A stretch of 64,000 nucleotides of DNA from Neoarius graeffei. Lineage: Eukaryota; Chordata; Actinopteri; Siluriformes; Ariidae. The translations under genes and the position numbers were made by a program. Each line of letters starts with the position of its first letter. The first letter of the stretch is position 1. The stretch covers positions 49,214,390-49,278,389 of the forward strand of contig NC_083571.1 of NCBI RefSeq assembly GCF_027579695.1. Reading direction: 5' to 3'. Positions 53,204 to 64,000 of this stretch are shown piece after piece. Below the pieces are notes generated by a model. The model did no database searches. It had not been told where the DNA came from and saw only the letters and a list, made by a program, of their open reading frames with translations.

Positions 53204-54805
53204 CAGTGGTGCTTGAAAGTTTATGAACCCGTTAGAATTTTCTCTATTTCTGCATAAATATGACCTAAAACATCCAGATTTTCACACAAGTCCTAAAAGT
53301 AGATAAAGAGAACCACGTTAAACAAATGAGACAAAAATATTATACTTGGTCATTTATTTATTGAGGAAAATGATCCAATATTACATATCTGTGAGTGGCA
53401 AAAGTATGTGAACCTTTGCTTTCAGTATCTGGTGTGACCCCCTTGTGCAGCAATAACTGCAACTAAACGTTTCCAGTAGCTGTTGATCAGGCCTGCACAC
53501 CGGCTTGGAGGAATTTGAGCCCATTCCTCCATACAGAATAGCTTCAACTCTGGGATGTTGTTGGGTTTCCTCACATGAACTGCTCGCTTCAGGTCCTTCC
53601 ACAACATTTCGATTGGATTAAGGTCAGGACTTTGACTTGGCCATTCCAAAACATTAACTTTATTCTTCTTTAACCATTCTTTGGTAGAACGACTCGTGTG
53701 CTTAGGGTCATTGTCTTGCTGCATGACCCACCTTCTCTTGAGATTCAGTTCATGGACCGATGTCCTGACATTTTCCATTAGAATTTGCTGGTATAATTCA
53801 AAATTCATTGTTCCATCAATGATGGCAAGCTGTCCTGGCCCAGATGCAGCAAAACAGGCCCAAACCATGATACTACCACCACCATGTTTCAAGAATGGGA
53901 TAAGGTTCTTATGCTGGAATGCAGTGTTTTCTCCAAACATAACGCTTCTCATTTAAACCAAAAAGTTCCATTTTGGTCTCATCCATCCACAAAACATTTT
54001 CCCAATAGCCTTCTGGCTTGTCCACGTGATCTTTAGCAAGCTGCAGATGAGCAGCAATGTTCTTTCTGGAGAGCAGTGGCTTTCTCCTTGCAACCCTGCC
54101 ATGCACACCATTGTTGTTCAGTGTTCTCCTGATGATGGACTCATGAACATTAACATTAGCCAGTGTGAGAGAGGCCTTAAGTTGCTTAGAAGTTACCCTG
54201 GAGTCCTTTGTGACCTCGCCGACTATTACACACCTTGCTCTTGGGGTGATCTTTGTTGGTCGACCACTCCTGGGGAGGGTAACAATGGTCTTGAATTTCC
54301 TCCATTTGTAGACAATCTGTCTGACTGTGGATTGGTGGAGTCCAAACTCTTTAGAGATGGTTTTGTAACCTTTTCCAGCCTGATGAGCATCAACAACGCT
54401 TTTTCTGAGGTCCTCAGAAATCTCCTTTGATCGTGCCATGATACACTTCCACAAACATGTCTTATGAAGATCAGACTTTGATAGATCCATGTTCTTTAAA
54501 TAAAATCAGGTGTGAGTGGGCACCGTTTGTCATCCCATTGATTGAAAACACGTGACTCTAATTTCACCTTCAAATTAACTGCTAATCCTAGAGGTTCACA
54601 TACTTTTGCCACTCACAGATATGTGATATTGGATCATTTTCCTCAATAAATAAATTACCATGTATAATATTTTTGTCTCATTTGTTTAACTGAATTCTCT
54701 TTATCTACTTTTAGGACTTGTGTGAAAATCTGATGATGTTGTAGGTCATATTTATGCAGAAATATAGAAAATTCTAAAGGGTTCACAAACTTTCAAGCAC
54801 CACTG
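53204..54805 (-). mobile_element. Tc1-like element family A, copy 5
   Basis: TA-flanked with the usual tips. The minus-strand transposase begins MARSKEISED at 54439 and is open to about 53909, where a small deletion in the WRKENTAF region shifts the frame; the rest is open as 53422-53952. Only this lesion is obvious, so it is the least damaged of the five copies. Confidence 0.93.
53422..54439 (-). pseudogene. Family A transposase pseudogene in copy 5 (one frameshift)
   Basis: The N-terminal half has GYKTISKEFGLHQSTVRQIV and the GRPTKITPRARC linker, then VLWMDETKMELF (first D). After the frameshift come QQDNDPKHTSRST (second D) and [11 protein letters not shown] (third acidic residue E, 34 residues after the second D). 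The C-terminus ends in GGHTRY. Total length would be about 340 residues. Confidence 0.9.
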
Positions 54806-55876
54806 TATAAATCATCAATACTGGCAATTTATTGAGTGTAATACAACTGCCATTTGCACAGATTTACTCTCACAAGCTGTGAGAAGTTGTACTAAGCAGC
54901 CGCATGTCTACTCACTGCAAAACACAAAGCTATGTCAAGTAGCAACAGGTAGCAGATCTTTTCAAAACTAGGTCTTATAAATATAGCAAAGTAATAAATA
55001 TTTCTGCATAACTAGATTTTGAAAGAAATTACAGAAATAGTGTTTTCAGAGATTAGACTGCATATCTACAATGGCTTCTACTCCTATGGCGTTGGCCTTG
55101 GGCCCTGGCCTAAAGGTTGAGCGATAAATGAGGTCCATTGTAAGAGCTCTTTTAATGCTTGTTGTCAGATGAAATAAAACCACCAACTATCAAAATAAGA
55201 GGTAGGAGTATTAAAAGTAAGCACACGGGCACCCTGAGACAGATTGCATGAAAGGGAGCGGCTGAGGTGCAGAAACTGAGTGGGAGAGAAAAGAAAACTG
55301 ATGTGTATATTTCAAAGTCACTGCTATGTGCATGTTATGCAAGTGCATCAGAAAAAGAGTGAGGGGTAAGCAAAGTCTTTAGTTCAGGTCAAGATTTATT
55401 TATTTATTTAATTTTTTTTTCATTTTAAAGGAAATGGATTGTGTCTATGTATAAGCTTGCCCTGTGGCCATAGGTGAATCCTGCAAGTCCAAGTCACACA
55501 CACACACATACACACACAGAGCCAACAAAATGAACATAGTATAACCCATACCCACAGATTTTGGTACAGGCAGAGACAGAGACACACTGAGGCACATCAA
55601 CATACCCACAAAGACACGCAAGCACACACACCCTTTTCACATAAATTTTCTCAAGGGCATCTGTTACACACTGCATGAATAGCCACTTGTTCATCCTTTA
55701 GATATATTACATGGTTACAGAGTGTACAGATTTTACAACAGCGATTCGAATCCTGTAAATTTGTGACCTAATAAGCTTGGAATGCATCCATTTTTATCTT
55801 AACATTTCTGGATCTGAATCAACTGTCTATACTTTCTGCTTTCAAGTTGAAGTCAACAAATATGACTATTCACCTG

Positions 55877-55950
55877 GTAGTATATAGTATAGTATAGTAT
55901 AGTATAGTATAGTATAGTATAGTATAGTATAGTATAGTATAGTATAGTAT
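55877..55950. repeat. (TATAG)n pentanucleotide array
   Basis: About 14 tandem TATAG units with little variation. Confidence 0.93.
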
Positions 55951-56842
55951 ATATGTAGTATTCACTCAAGTATATAGTTTTAAAAATATTATTAATAAAT
56001 AGAGCCCTATTCATGATTTTAAGGTCACAATAAAGTTTCAATGTTTCTCACAGCTAGAATGGTTTAAGCAAGTTTAATGTCAGTTGTTTTTTTTTCCCCA
56101 ATGTATGTCTATCTTTTTACATATAAGAATTAAGAAGGGTGACAGTGGACAATTAACTCTGCCATGTTACTGTTGCTTAATTACATCTATTATAGTTGTT
56201 ATTATAGTCATTATAGTTGTTACACAAGGAAGAACTTCAGTCTGTTCTTTGAAAAGAACATTCAGTAGTATATAATAAGCCTTGATTTGTGTGACTGGCA
56301 GTGTCTGGTAAGATATCTATTTGCAAGATTGAGGTCTGGAGGATGTGATGATTAAGTTTAACTCCTTAGAGCAAAACAAAGCCTAGGATGTTCAGTTTAC
56401 TAGAGATGTAACGCAATGTCAATCTGTGTTTGCCAATAGTGTTGCGTGTATCTTTAGTCGAATTTGAACCTGAAGTGAGCATGGCCTACATACTATCTTA
56501 ATTTACACTGCACCAAAACCCCAAGAATCTGGAGCTTGCTTTATTTATTTATTTATTTATTTATTTGTTGCAAGAATCTGGAGCATATCTGGAGATTTTT
56601 TTTCACATTGCAATGATTGGAGAGTACCCAACATGGATTTCATGATATATGGGTCATAGTTTGAAATATCCAGGCAAAACCATCTCGGGATTCTAGGGAA
56701 TTTTGCGCAGTATTAGTTTTTTTTTTCTTTCTTTTTAAGTAGTAGTTGACAAAAACTATGTTGCTCCAGTGTAATGTACCATGTGGCCATTCGGACAAGG
56801 GTGTTTAGCATGTATGAATCATCTGGTGACTTGCTTCCATAT

Positions 56843-56845
<3 letters not shown>

Positions 56846-56894
<49 letters not shown>
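56846..56894. repeat. (GT)n microsatellite
   Basis: About 49 bp of pure GT. Confidence 0.95.
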
Positions 56895-56900
<6 letters not shown>

Positions 56901-57848
56901 GTGCATGGTGCTTTATCACTCTCCTGCCTTCATCTTTCCCCTCCCCCTCTGTCTAGCACCTTATCATTCCTTCTTTCCAAATTTGCAAAAAACAAAAAAC
57001 AACCCTTTATTAAAATGATGACAGGCCTGGTCAAACACAAACATAATCTGTCGTGGTGGAACAATGCATTGGCACAAACAATATTCATATGAAAATAATA
57101 CCATCAGACCAAAGAGGTTCAGCATCCTCTACTCTAGAGCTGGGAATGCTTCATGCCCCCTTTTTCATGAGAAAATTACCACTCAAATATGGCTCATTCA
57201 GATGTGAGTCTCTCCTCTAACCCCCCTCTCTCCCTTTCTCCGTCTGTCTCGCTCCCTTCTTTCTCTTCTCCCTTCGCCATGTTATGAGGCCCCAATCTAC
57301 CAGCTGATAGCAGCATTCCCTGGCATAGTGCCAACTGGCAGCAATGCGAGAGAGAGAGAGAGAGAGAATGAAAGAAAATTAGTGAGTAATAGAGGGAGGA
57401 GGAGTGAAAGAGAGAGAAAAGGAGAGGGGGATGGGAGTCTATCGAGGTGAAAAGATGGAAAGAAAAGAATGAACAATAATGGTGTATTAAAGAGAAGAAA
57501 AGGAGGACAGGAGAGAGTGCTATTGATATTGTAGTGACAGAGACATGACTGAACTAAAATGTCAGCTGGTCATGTTTATCTCATATGCACACAAACCAAT
57601 CGCATTTACACAATTCCCAATATTCATATACACTCCGTCTGTGCAAAAATAGAAACATGCTGTCATCAACACAGAAAAACACAAACTGTCACAAACTGTG
57701 ACTCACACATACAGAAACACAGATGCACCCACACATGTTCCTCTATTCAGCAGATTTTTGCCACAATTATCAATGAGCTCAATTTTCTTTCAGCATTTTT
57801 TTTTTCATGCTATGTCTGGACATGTCCTCATACAGAGACGATTTCTTA

Positions 57849-57852
<4 letters not shown>

Positions 57853-57878
<26 letters not shown>
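57853..57878. repeat. (GT)n microsatellite
   Basis: About 26 bp of GT near the znf219 exons. Confidence 0.9.
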
Positions 57879-57882
<4 letters not shown>

Positions 57883-58229
57883 GGAAGGTGTGATTGTGAC
57901 GTTAAACAATTATCTCTGACTCGGTTGTGGGATTGGGAAGATTATATATTTTTTCTTATTTAAACAGCTACATATGTGTGTGTGCAGGAAGGGTGTGTGG
58001 GGAAATCAAAACATCTCGCGCCCATCCTGTTTAGGATAGTTTGTGTCCTGCTGTACCCTTAGCTTTTACATACTATTCAGGCATGCATACTCATGCATAC
58101 AATACTCACAACGCACACTATGATCATACTATTATGTAGACTATTGACCAAAATGGCAGTACAATAATTTTCTCATAATCAAATCGTGATCCCAGTGCAA
58201 GTGCATACACAATTGTTTCTGTTTTGTAG

Positions 58230-58304
58230 GTGGTGTCAGAGACCATTTCGGACTTCCATCCTCACTCAATTAAGGAAGCAAATGATGGAATCCACACACT
58301 ACTA
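58230..58304 (+). other. znf219: znf219 upstream exon, 25 in-frame codons or 5' UTR
   Basis: Acceptor TTTTGTAG and donor CTA|GTGAGT frame exactly 25 codons (VVSETISDFHPHSIKEANDG, then IHTLL) in phase 0, continuing without a stop through AAT into the ATG at 58413. There is no in-frame ATG in this exon. Either it is 5' untranslated and open by chance, or translation starts further upstream and the protein is longer. Confidence 0.55.
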
Positions 58305-58409
58305 GTGAGTACCCATTCTTCTACATAAGAGAAGCATGGACATATTTATACATGTGGGCATGTCACCTTTTTCATACTTCTGACCGCTGTTACTCTCTGT
58401 CTGGCACAG

Positions 58410-60435
58410 AATATGGATTCTCCTCGAGAATGTGTGATTGGCCTCTCCTCTGATGTACCTCTGTCCCCTCCCTCAATGCCCTCACTAGATGACAGTCCTC
58501 ACACCTTACCCCAAAGCCCTCACTCTGCCCAATCTAGCCCTCTAACTAACCCATATACACAACTGTCACCATTTGCTGATGTCAACCAGCAAGATGAAGA
58601 GGAGGATGAGGAGCTGTCAGGTCCACCATCTCCCACTACAGCTGTTGCACTGTTTCCAGAGGAAGAGCAGTTGTGTACTCCCTCTTCAGGGAGTAGTCCT
58701 CCAGCTACTCCATCTGCACCACCACCTGGGTTTGGAGCACTGGAGCAGGTTCTTTCATCTGGGGACAATGCCACCTGCAACGATGAACTAGACCTGCAGC
58801 TTTTCAACAACGAAGGTGCGACTGTCCAAGGAGGTTCTATCAGTGGCCCTGCCCTCAGGTTCCCTTGCCATATTTGTGGGAAAAGGTTCCGCTTTCAAAG
58901 CATTCTCTCCCTGCATGCGCGAGCTCATAGTTTGGACAGGGAACGCCAGCCCACTGCCCTGTACAAAACTGCACATTTTAAACCACAGAAAAATCATTTG
59001 AATGATACTGTTATCCAAAAACACAGGAAGCTCAATCTGAATTCAATATACAAGTCATTTCACCAGAATCAGAGAGAAGAGACTGCACCAGAGGATCCTT
59101 GTCAAACAGTCAGTAGTCCTCAGTTCGAAATTGATGAACCCACACCACTGACTCCACCTCTAACAGAAGAAGTACCAGTCTCTTCAACCTTTTCTCCATT
59201 AGGGTCTGCCCTCCTGGAAGATCCAACCCCTTCTGTGGCAGCACTTGCCTTCCGCTGCCATGCATGTAAGGGTAAATTCCGCACAGCCTCTGAGTTAGCT
59301 CGTCATGTGCGAATCCTCCATAACCCATACAAATGTACACTGTGCCCCTTCTCAGCCAATGAAGAGGAACACCTTGCTGTTCACCTACAGGAAAGCCACC
59401 CGCCTGAAGAACCTGTGCCGCATCCTGTCTTCCCTTCCCGCCCAATCACATTGCAACCACAAGCACCTTCATCCCAAGCACCTGTTGTTCCAGCCTTCCG
59501 TTGTGAGACTTGTGGTCAGCGGTTTACTCAGTCCTGGTTCCTGAAGGGTCATATGCGCAAACACAAGGCCTCTCTTGACCACAAGTGCCAGGTGTGTGGC
59601 CGTGGTTTTAAGGAGCCCTGGTTCCTCAAGAACCATATGAAAGTGCACCTCAACAAACTGGGCCTGAAGGCTGGTCTTGGAGATCTGGGACCTTCAGGTC
59701 CTGAACATTCCAAAGGTCCTGCTGGGAACCATGCTTTAGGGGCTCTTTATTCTAATGTGCTCCTGGCACACAGTGTGGCAGGTGGAAGTGGAAAGACAGG
59801 GAATCGGCCAGAGAGGTCAGAATTCAGTGAAGGATCAAACAGATCTTCACTATGGGGTTACCTCAGGTTGCCAAATGACAGCAGTGGTGCTAGTTGCATG
59901 GAACGCCTTCAGGCAGTGGCGCAGGTCGCAGAGATAGGTAAAGGTGGAGATCGAGGAGGAGCAGAGGTGTTGGAAGGACGAGAGCAGGCAGCTATTTGGG
60001 AACTGGTTGCACATAGACTGGCAGCAGTGCAGCAGAGCCAGCAGCAGCAAAAATCCCAGACACAACACCAATACCCTTCCGCACAGGGCACAGTTATTGG
60101 GGAAACTGAGCAGATGCATGCTTACTTGGGTAGCCTTGGTTTCAAAGAGGACCTGGAAGCCTCTAGGGCCCCTTGGGAGTGTCCTGACTGTGGGAAGCTT
60201 TTCCAGAATCTTCAACAGGTAGTGGCTCATGCTCGTGTTCATTCTCAGAGACCCCGGAAATATCGAAGTGTACATGGGAGTGTTAGAAAAGAAGAGGATG
60301 GTGTACAAAAAACTGCAAGACTCCAAGCAGGAGAAGGACGAGGTCACAGAAATGAAGGCAGACAAGAATCTCAACAGCTCCAATCAGGAGTTGGGGCACA
60401 TGGAAGTTTCCATTCTTCTGTAGCACATCTCTCTG
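58410..60435 (+). CDS. znf219: znf219 coding exon 1 (fingers 1-6)
   Basis: The exon opens after GGCACAG with AAT ATG and ends at CTCTG|GTAAGG with one base of a split glycine codon. The first ~145 residues are Ser/Pro-rich with an acidic run ([12 protein letters not shown]) and an [10 protein letters not shown] segment also present near the human N-terminus. Fingers 1-5 lie in the first 412 residues and finger 6 at 588-610, separated by a linker with a glutamine run ([10 protein letters not shown]). Confidence 0.94.
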
Positions 60436-62194
60436 GTAAGGATAATCTAGTAAAATATATTTAAAAAGCCAGTTTATTGATTTTATTAAGATGCTTTTGT
60501 TTTTGTTGTATGTTGTGAGTTTTGCAAAATCTATTAATCTCTCAGTGATTCTAGCAGTTTGTTCATGATGTTTTTAACCAAGTGCCTAAATTTAATAAGA
60601 CCCCAAATGCTTTCTGTTGATGCCACTGATCTTTCCTTTCTTTTGTGGTCCAAAAATAGTCTTAATATAAGGAAAGGGTCTAAGTCAACAATGAATTTGG
60701 TAAATTCTGTTTTACTTTTGTATTTATAACATTAAATCTTTTAATTTCTAATCCAGGGGACAGTGGTCTGAGAGGAACATCATTTGGACCTTCAAGAGAG
60801 AGGGTGCGAGGTACAGGAATGAAGGATTGCCCCTACTGTGGTAAATCTTTCCGTTCTTCCCATCACCTTAAAGTACACTTACGTGTGCACACAGGTAAGG
60901 TTGCTACAAGAAATTAAGTCATACATGTAATGCATACACTATACAACAATGTATTCATTCTCTTCTCTGAGGTACCCCTACCACAGCAGTCACTTAAATG
61001 TTAATATTTACCAAGAAAAGTGACAGAGTGCCATCTTCTGTTATTGATTAAAACTGCAAATTCAGTTTTTGTAATGATTCTTTTGATGCATATTCTCTTT
61101 TAGGTGAGAGACCATACAAATGTCCCCACTGTGACTATGCTGGCACTCAATCTGGCTCTCTTAAATATCATCTACAACGGCATCATCGTGAAAGAAATGC
61201 CATGGCAAACTCTCCTAGTTCCTCATCTTCAAGCCTTCCTCCCTCACTGACTGGCTCTCCACGAGAGAAACAACATCGACTCTCAACTGCAAACCAGGGC
61301 TCATTCCCCACATTCAGACACAGCCAGACCTTGGCCCCTGGATCCACAGAACAGAAAGAGAGTCATCTGAAGTCCAGAGAAGCTCAAAAGGAAAGAAATT
61401 TGGAGAGTCAGTATCATTTTCTGTCTGGGATGATGCAGGAACTGTATCCAGGAGGACTAGAAGGGGGATGGAGAGTTGAGACACCTCCTCCAAAAATACC
61501 CAAAATATCCAGACGTAAGCCACTTGTTACAAGTCGTATGATGCCAGCTAATGGATATCAGAGCAGCATGAACTCTAGTGCTTCCCAAGAATGTGGACCC
61601 CTAGACCTCTCTCGCCGCCCTGTGTCTAATGTAGGTGCAGTGGAACAAGCTGAAGGAGCAGTAAGCAGCTCTGATAGTCCAGCAAGGGGAACAAAAGGAG
61701 CTGGAGATACTCTAAATCAGTGTGTGTTTTGTCCATTTCGAACCTCTTCTTCTGAGCTGATGGCAATGCATCTTCAAGTCAACCACACCAGCAAGTCCCG
61801 CCGTAAAAAGGGGGGCCCCGTAACAAGTGACAACCACTCTTCCAGGCTGACCCTGTATGGAATGAACCATGACCCATTGGCACTGTGGAAGTTCCTCAGT
61901 GAAGGGGATGAACTCATGGCCATGGATGACTGGATCAAATACAGGTCAAGGTCTGAAAATGGGGTCGGCTTGGAAGATGGAAACCTAGAGATGGAACCCA
62001 CAAAACAAGGGCTTAAACTAGGAGATGGCAAAGTGGAGAACACAGATGACCATGAAACAAAAGAAATAGAGGATGACCTGGAAAAAAACAGCAACTTTGA
62101 AGATAGCTCTCATCAACAGTGCATGCGAAAGGATCTATCAGATATGATGCAGGAGGAGTTGCTTGAGGATGGGGAAAAGCTTGTGAAGAACTAA
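58413..62194 (+). CDS. znf219: ZNF219-like C2H2 zinc-finger transcription factor (whole gene)
   Basis: Three coding segments (58413-60435, 60757-60894, 61104-62194) join in phase to 1083 codons plus stop. Nine C2H2-type fingers are visible at about residues 150-172, 280-303, 306-328, 362-384, 390-412, 588-610, 698-719, 725-748 and 925-947. Finger sequences ([89 protein letters not shown]) and their order match ZNF219. A PLDLS motif at 886-890 is a CtBP-type corepressor docking site. ZNF219 is known as a nuclear GC-box-binding repressor and a SOX9 partner in cartilage. This protein is longer than the roughly 720-residue human one, mainly in the linkers and acidic tail. Start chosen at MDSPREC. 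Confidence 0.95.
60757..60894 (+). CDS. znf219: znf219 coding exon 2 (finger 7)
   Basis: Acceptor TAATCCAG, donor ACAG|GTAAGG; 138 bp with phase-1 borders. It encodes finger 7 ([20 protein letters not shown]) up to the HTG linker. The split glycine codon continues into a canonical HTGERPYKC linker. Confidence 0.95.
61104..62194 (+). CDS. znf219: znf219 coding exon 3 (fingers 8-9, CtBP motif, C-terminus)
   Basis: Acceptor CTCTTTTAG. It completes [14 protein letters not shown] (finger 8), then a serine-rich linker, [10 protein letters not shown], the divergent finger 9 ([20 protein letters not shown] and VNH) and a basic KSRRKKG patch. A long acidic tail ([20 protein letters not shown]) ends at TAA 62192-62194. 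Confidence 0.95.
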
Positions 62195-63490
62195 AGTGCC
62201 CCAGAGGAACACAGAGCTAGAATCAAGGATCTATTGGCAAAATTAGACACAGAAAAATAAAATGAGGCTGATCATGTTCTTTCCGACACAAGGACATCAT
62301 GTCCTAGTTTCATACATAGTCCCAGACTTGCACACAGACAAATGTATATCCAGTATTCTATGCTAGTCTTAGCCTTCAGGAGTCTCGAGGCCTTCTTGAC
62401 TGCTGTTTCTTTATATTTTTTTCCTTAATTTTTGTCATTTAAGATAATTGCCAAGTTATAATTCTTTCTACTGTGAGACATTCCCATGTCAAAAGCTTCT
62501 GGAAATGGTAATCATTAGAACAGGAAAAGGAAAAAAAGAGAAAAAAGAAACTTTAAACTGTATCATAATGAGATATTTTTTGTACTAATATCTTGTGTTA
62601 AATGAAGAAAAGCCTGGCTTAACTTAAAAGCCAGATGTAGTCTACAATGTCCATTTGCATTTTGTATTTTGGCAACACTTGCACCATTAACGAAATGGAT
62701 GGCATAATTTCTTACCATACATTTTCCAGGCTGTATGCACAGTATTCTGTGATGACTAAATGGTACTGATGATGGCCATTTTTAACAATAACCAACAGAG
62801 CAAATAATATTTTCTCCACATATCCTGTCTGCTAGGTCTGGCAGTCTTCTATTGAACAAGATTTCTTCTACTTCATTCTGTCTCAGTGCCTGGTGCTGTA
62901 TTTATTTTTCGGGGAATCGTATGACACAGGAAATTATATTTCATATATACAGTATACTCCAATTTATGGTTAAGAACTCTAAAGGTAAGATGGTTCTGGA
63001 ACATTGTGGCAGCAATTTCTGTGACCTGTCTGTTGCGCCCAGAGGAATCGAACATTTGACTTGAAACATGAGAACAGATGGCCAGTTGACAGAGAACAAA
63101 TTGCAGTGTTTACATCAGAAATACCACTATGATTTTTTTTTTTGGATGAAACTGGATCATGATCACCGAGGAAACATTAAGAAGTATTGAGGCCTGGTTT
63201 TCATATATGGAATGAAATGTTTCGACAACATTGAGTTCAACTCCAAGAGACTGAGTCTCAACCAGTCGTTCCTACTTTTTCTTTTCTCTCTCATCTGTAA
63301 ATCACCCAAGAGAGAGACGAGAAAGACATGGGTCCCTAAGCATCAGGGCAAATCCAAGAGCAAAATAATAATAATAATAATAATAATAACAACAATAATA
63401 ATAATAATAACTATGACATCTTTAAGATCAATAGTTTTTTAAAGAAACAATAAGAAACATTATGAATAAAATCACTAACACCTTCATAGA
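62195..63490 (+). other. znf219: znf219 3' untranslated region (probable)
   Basis: AT-rich sequence without further frames. Candidate poly(A) signals AATAAA lie at about 62255 and at 63465-63470; the latter would give a UTR of about 1.3 kb. An AAT triplet repeat is inside. Confidence 0.55.
63365..63411. repeat. (AAT)n microsatellite
   Basis: About 15 AAT/AAC units within the presumed 3' UTR. Confidence 0.93.
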
Positions 63491-64000
63491 CATCCCAATA
63501 GAAATGTGTAGCTTTTATAAACATAAAAAAGAGGGGAAAATCTTTTTTAAATGTTTATTTTATTTCATTTTATCTTAAGAAGAGTTCATAAAAATGATAT
63601 CAATATCAGTAATAATAATGGTTGTGGTAGAATACTGGTTTGGAATGTCTTAAAAACACTGTGCAACTTTCATTGTTTTCCCAAAGTAGATTTTAATTTG
63701 CCTTTTGAATATAGACCAAACTTTTTTTTTAATACTTATTGTTTATATTGAGTCACTTTCATTTGAAGTAATACTTCAGATTCAAAGCTCTGTTCCTAAT
63801 TATACTATAAAATTGTCAATCAATGAATCATTAAAAAAAAGTTGATGAAATCAACTAATCAACAATTAATCTAATCAGGCATGCAATCAAAAATCTAGTT
63901 TTCAGCACTAAAGTGTTGGGACCATAATGTATTTGATAACTTATTTATTAATTATTGCAAAAAGTGTGTCAAGGACATGTCACTTTGTTGTCAGTTTGAC
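63491..64000. other. Downstream flank
   Basis: AT-rich sequence, nothing recognised. Confidence 0.5.

Larger units (their letters stand above)
54806..58229. other. Sequence upstream of znf219 exons, microsatellite-rich
   Basis: Non-coding as far as I can see. It holds a TATAG pentanucleotide array (55877-55950), a TTTA run (about 56535-56565), GT runs at 56846-56894 and 57853-57878, and a GA-rich tract (57345-57450). It may contain further 5' untranslated exons of znf219 that I cannot identify. Confidence 0.5.

Noticed and set aside
58520..60383. Antisense and alternative-frame reading frames inside znf219
   Set aside because: The zinc-finger frame is unmistakable; the others have no domains and follow from its codon composition.
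1..64000. Endogenous virus genes
   Set aside because: No gag, pol or env frame seen; only solo LTR-type sequences of retrotransposon style.

Overview
The window is vertebrate nuclear DNA from a ray-finned fish, probably an otophysan such as a catfish (weak guess, based on the repeat families). It has spliced genes with GT/AG introns, several Tc1-like transposon families, hAT, TTAA-type and pogo-like DNA elements, a Penelope-like retroelement, one abundant tRNA-derived SINE and many CA/GT, GA and TA microsatellites. There are no prokaryotic features.

Two protein-coding genes are supported, both on the + strand. The left half (about 1.4-35.1 kb) holds the 3' half of a Rho guanine-nucleotide exchange factor of the ARHGEF40/PLEKHG4 (Solo/puratrophin/quattro) family. 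Eight coding exons splice in phase (1406-1785, 6141-6390, 17302-17391, 17833-18039, 20998-21177, 24905-25085, 26819-26929, 28510-28619) and encode a linker, a DH domain and a PH domain; a tiny last exon near 35067 would supply the stop. The right end (58.2-63.5 kb) holds a complete C2H2 zinc-finger gene recognisable as znf219. Its coding exons are 58413-60435, 60757-60894 and 61104-62194 (1083 codons plus stop), with an upstream in-frame exon at 58230-58304. ARHGEF40 and ZNF219 are also neighbours in human, which supports both assignments.

Most of the rest is mobile DNA, much of it nested and datable by target-site duplications. In the 10.9-kb intron that splits the DH domain, a TTAA-flanked element (6692-13885) contains a Tc1 element (6801-12833). 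That element is itself interrupted by a second Tc1 (TA duplication), a hAT element (8-bp duplication) and a Penelope-like element (15-bp duplication) with a GIY-YIG endonuclease reading frame and a hammerhead-ribozyme-like core. A few kb downstream an apparently intact Tc1 transposase (DD34E, 340 codons) sits inside another Tc1-type element. Similar nests lie at 30.6-35.0 kb, 36.1-37.5 kb and 47.5-49.3 kb.

Between the genes, 38-44.9 kb is comparatively poor in repeats. It contains purine- and pyrimidine-rich tracts, a CpG-richer stretch that could hold the znf219 promoter or first exon, and an orphan reading frame with one predicted membrane helix. From 44.9 to 54.8 kb repeats dominate again: a block of four SINEs, a nested hAT/SINE cluster, a 658-bp near-perfect fold-back element and the fifth defective copy of one Tc1 family. 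No CRISPR array, operon or viral gene was seen.
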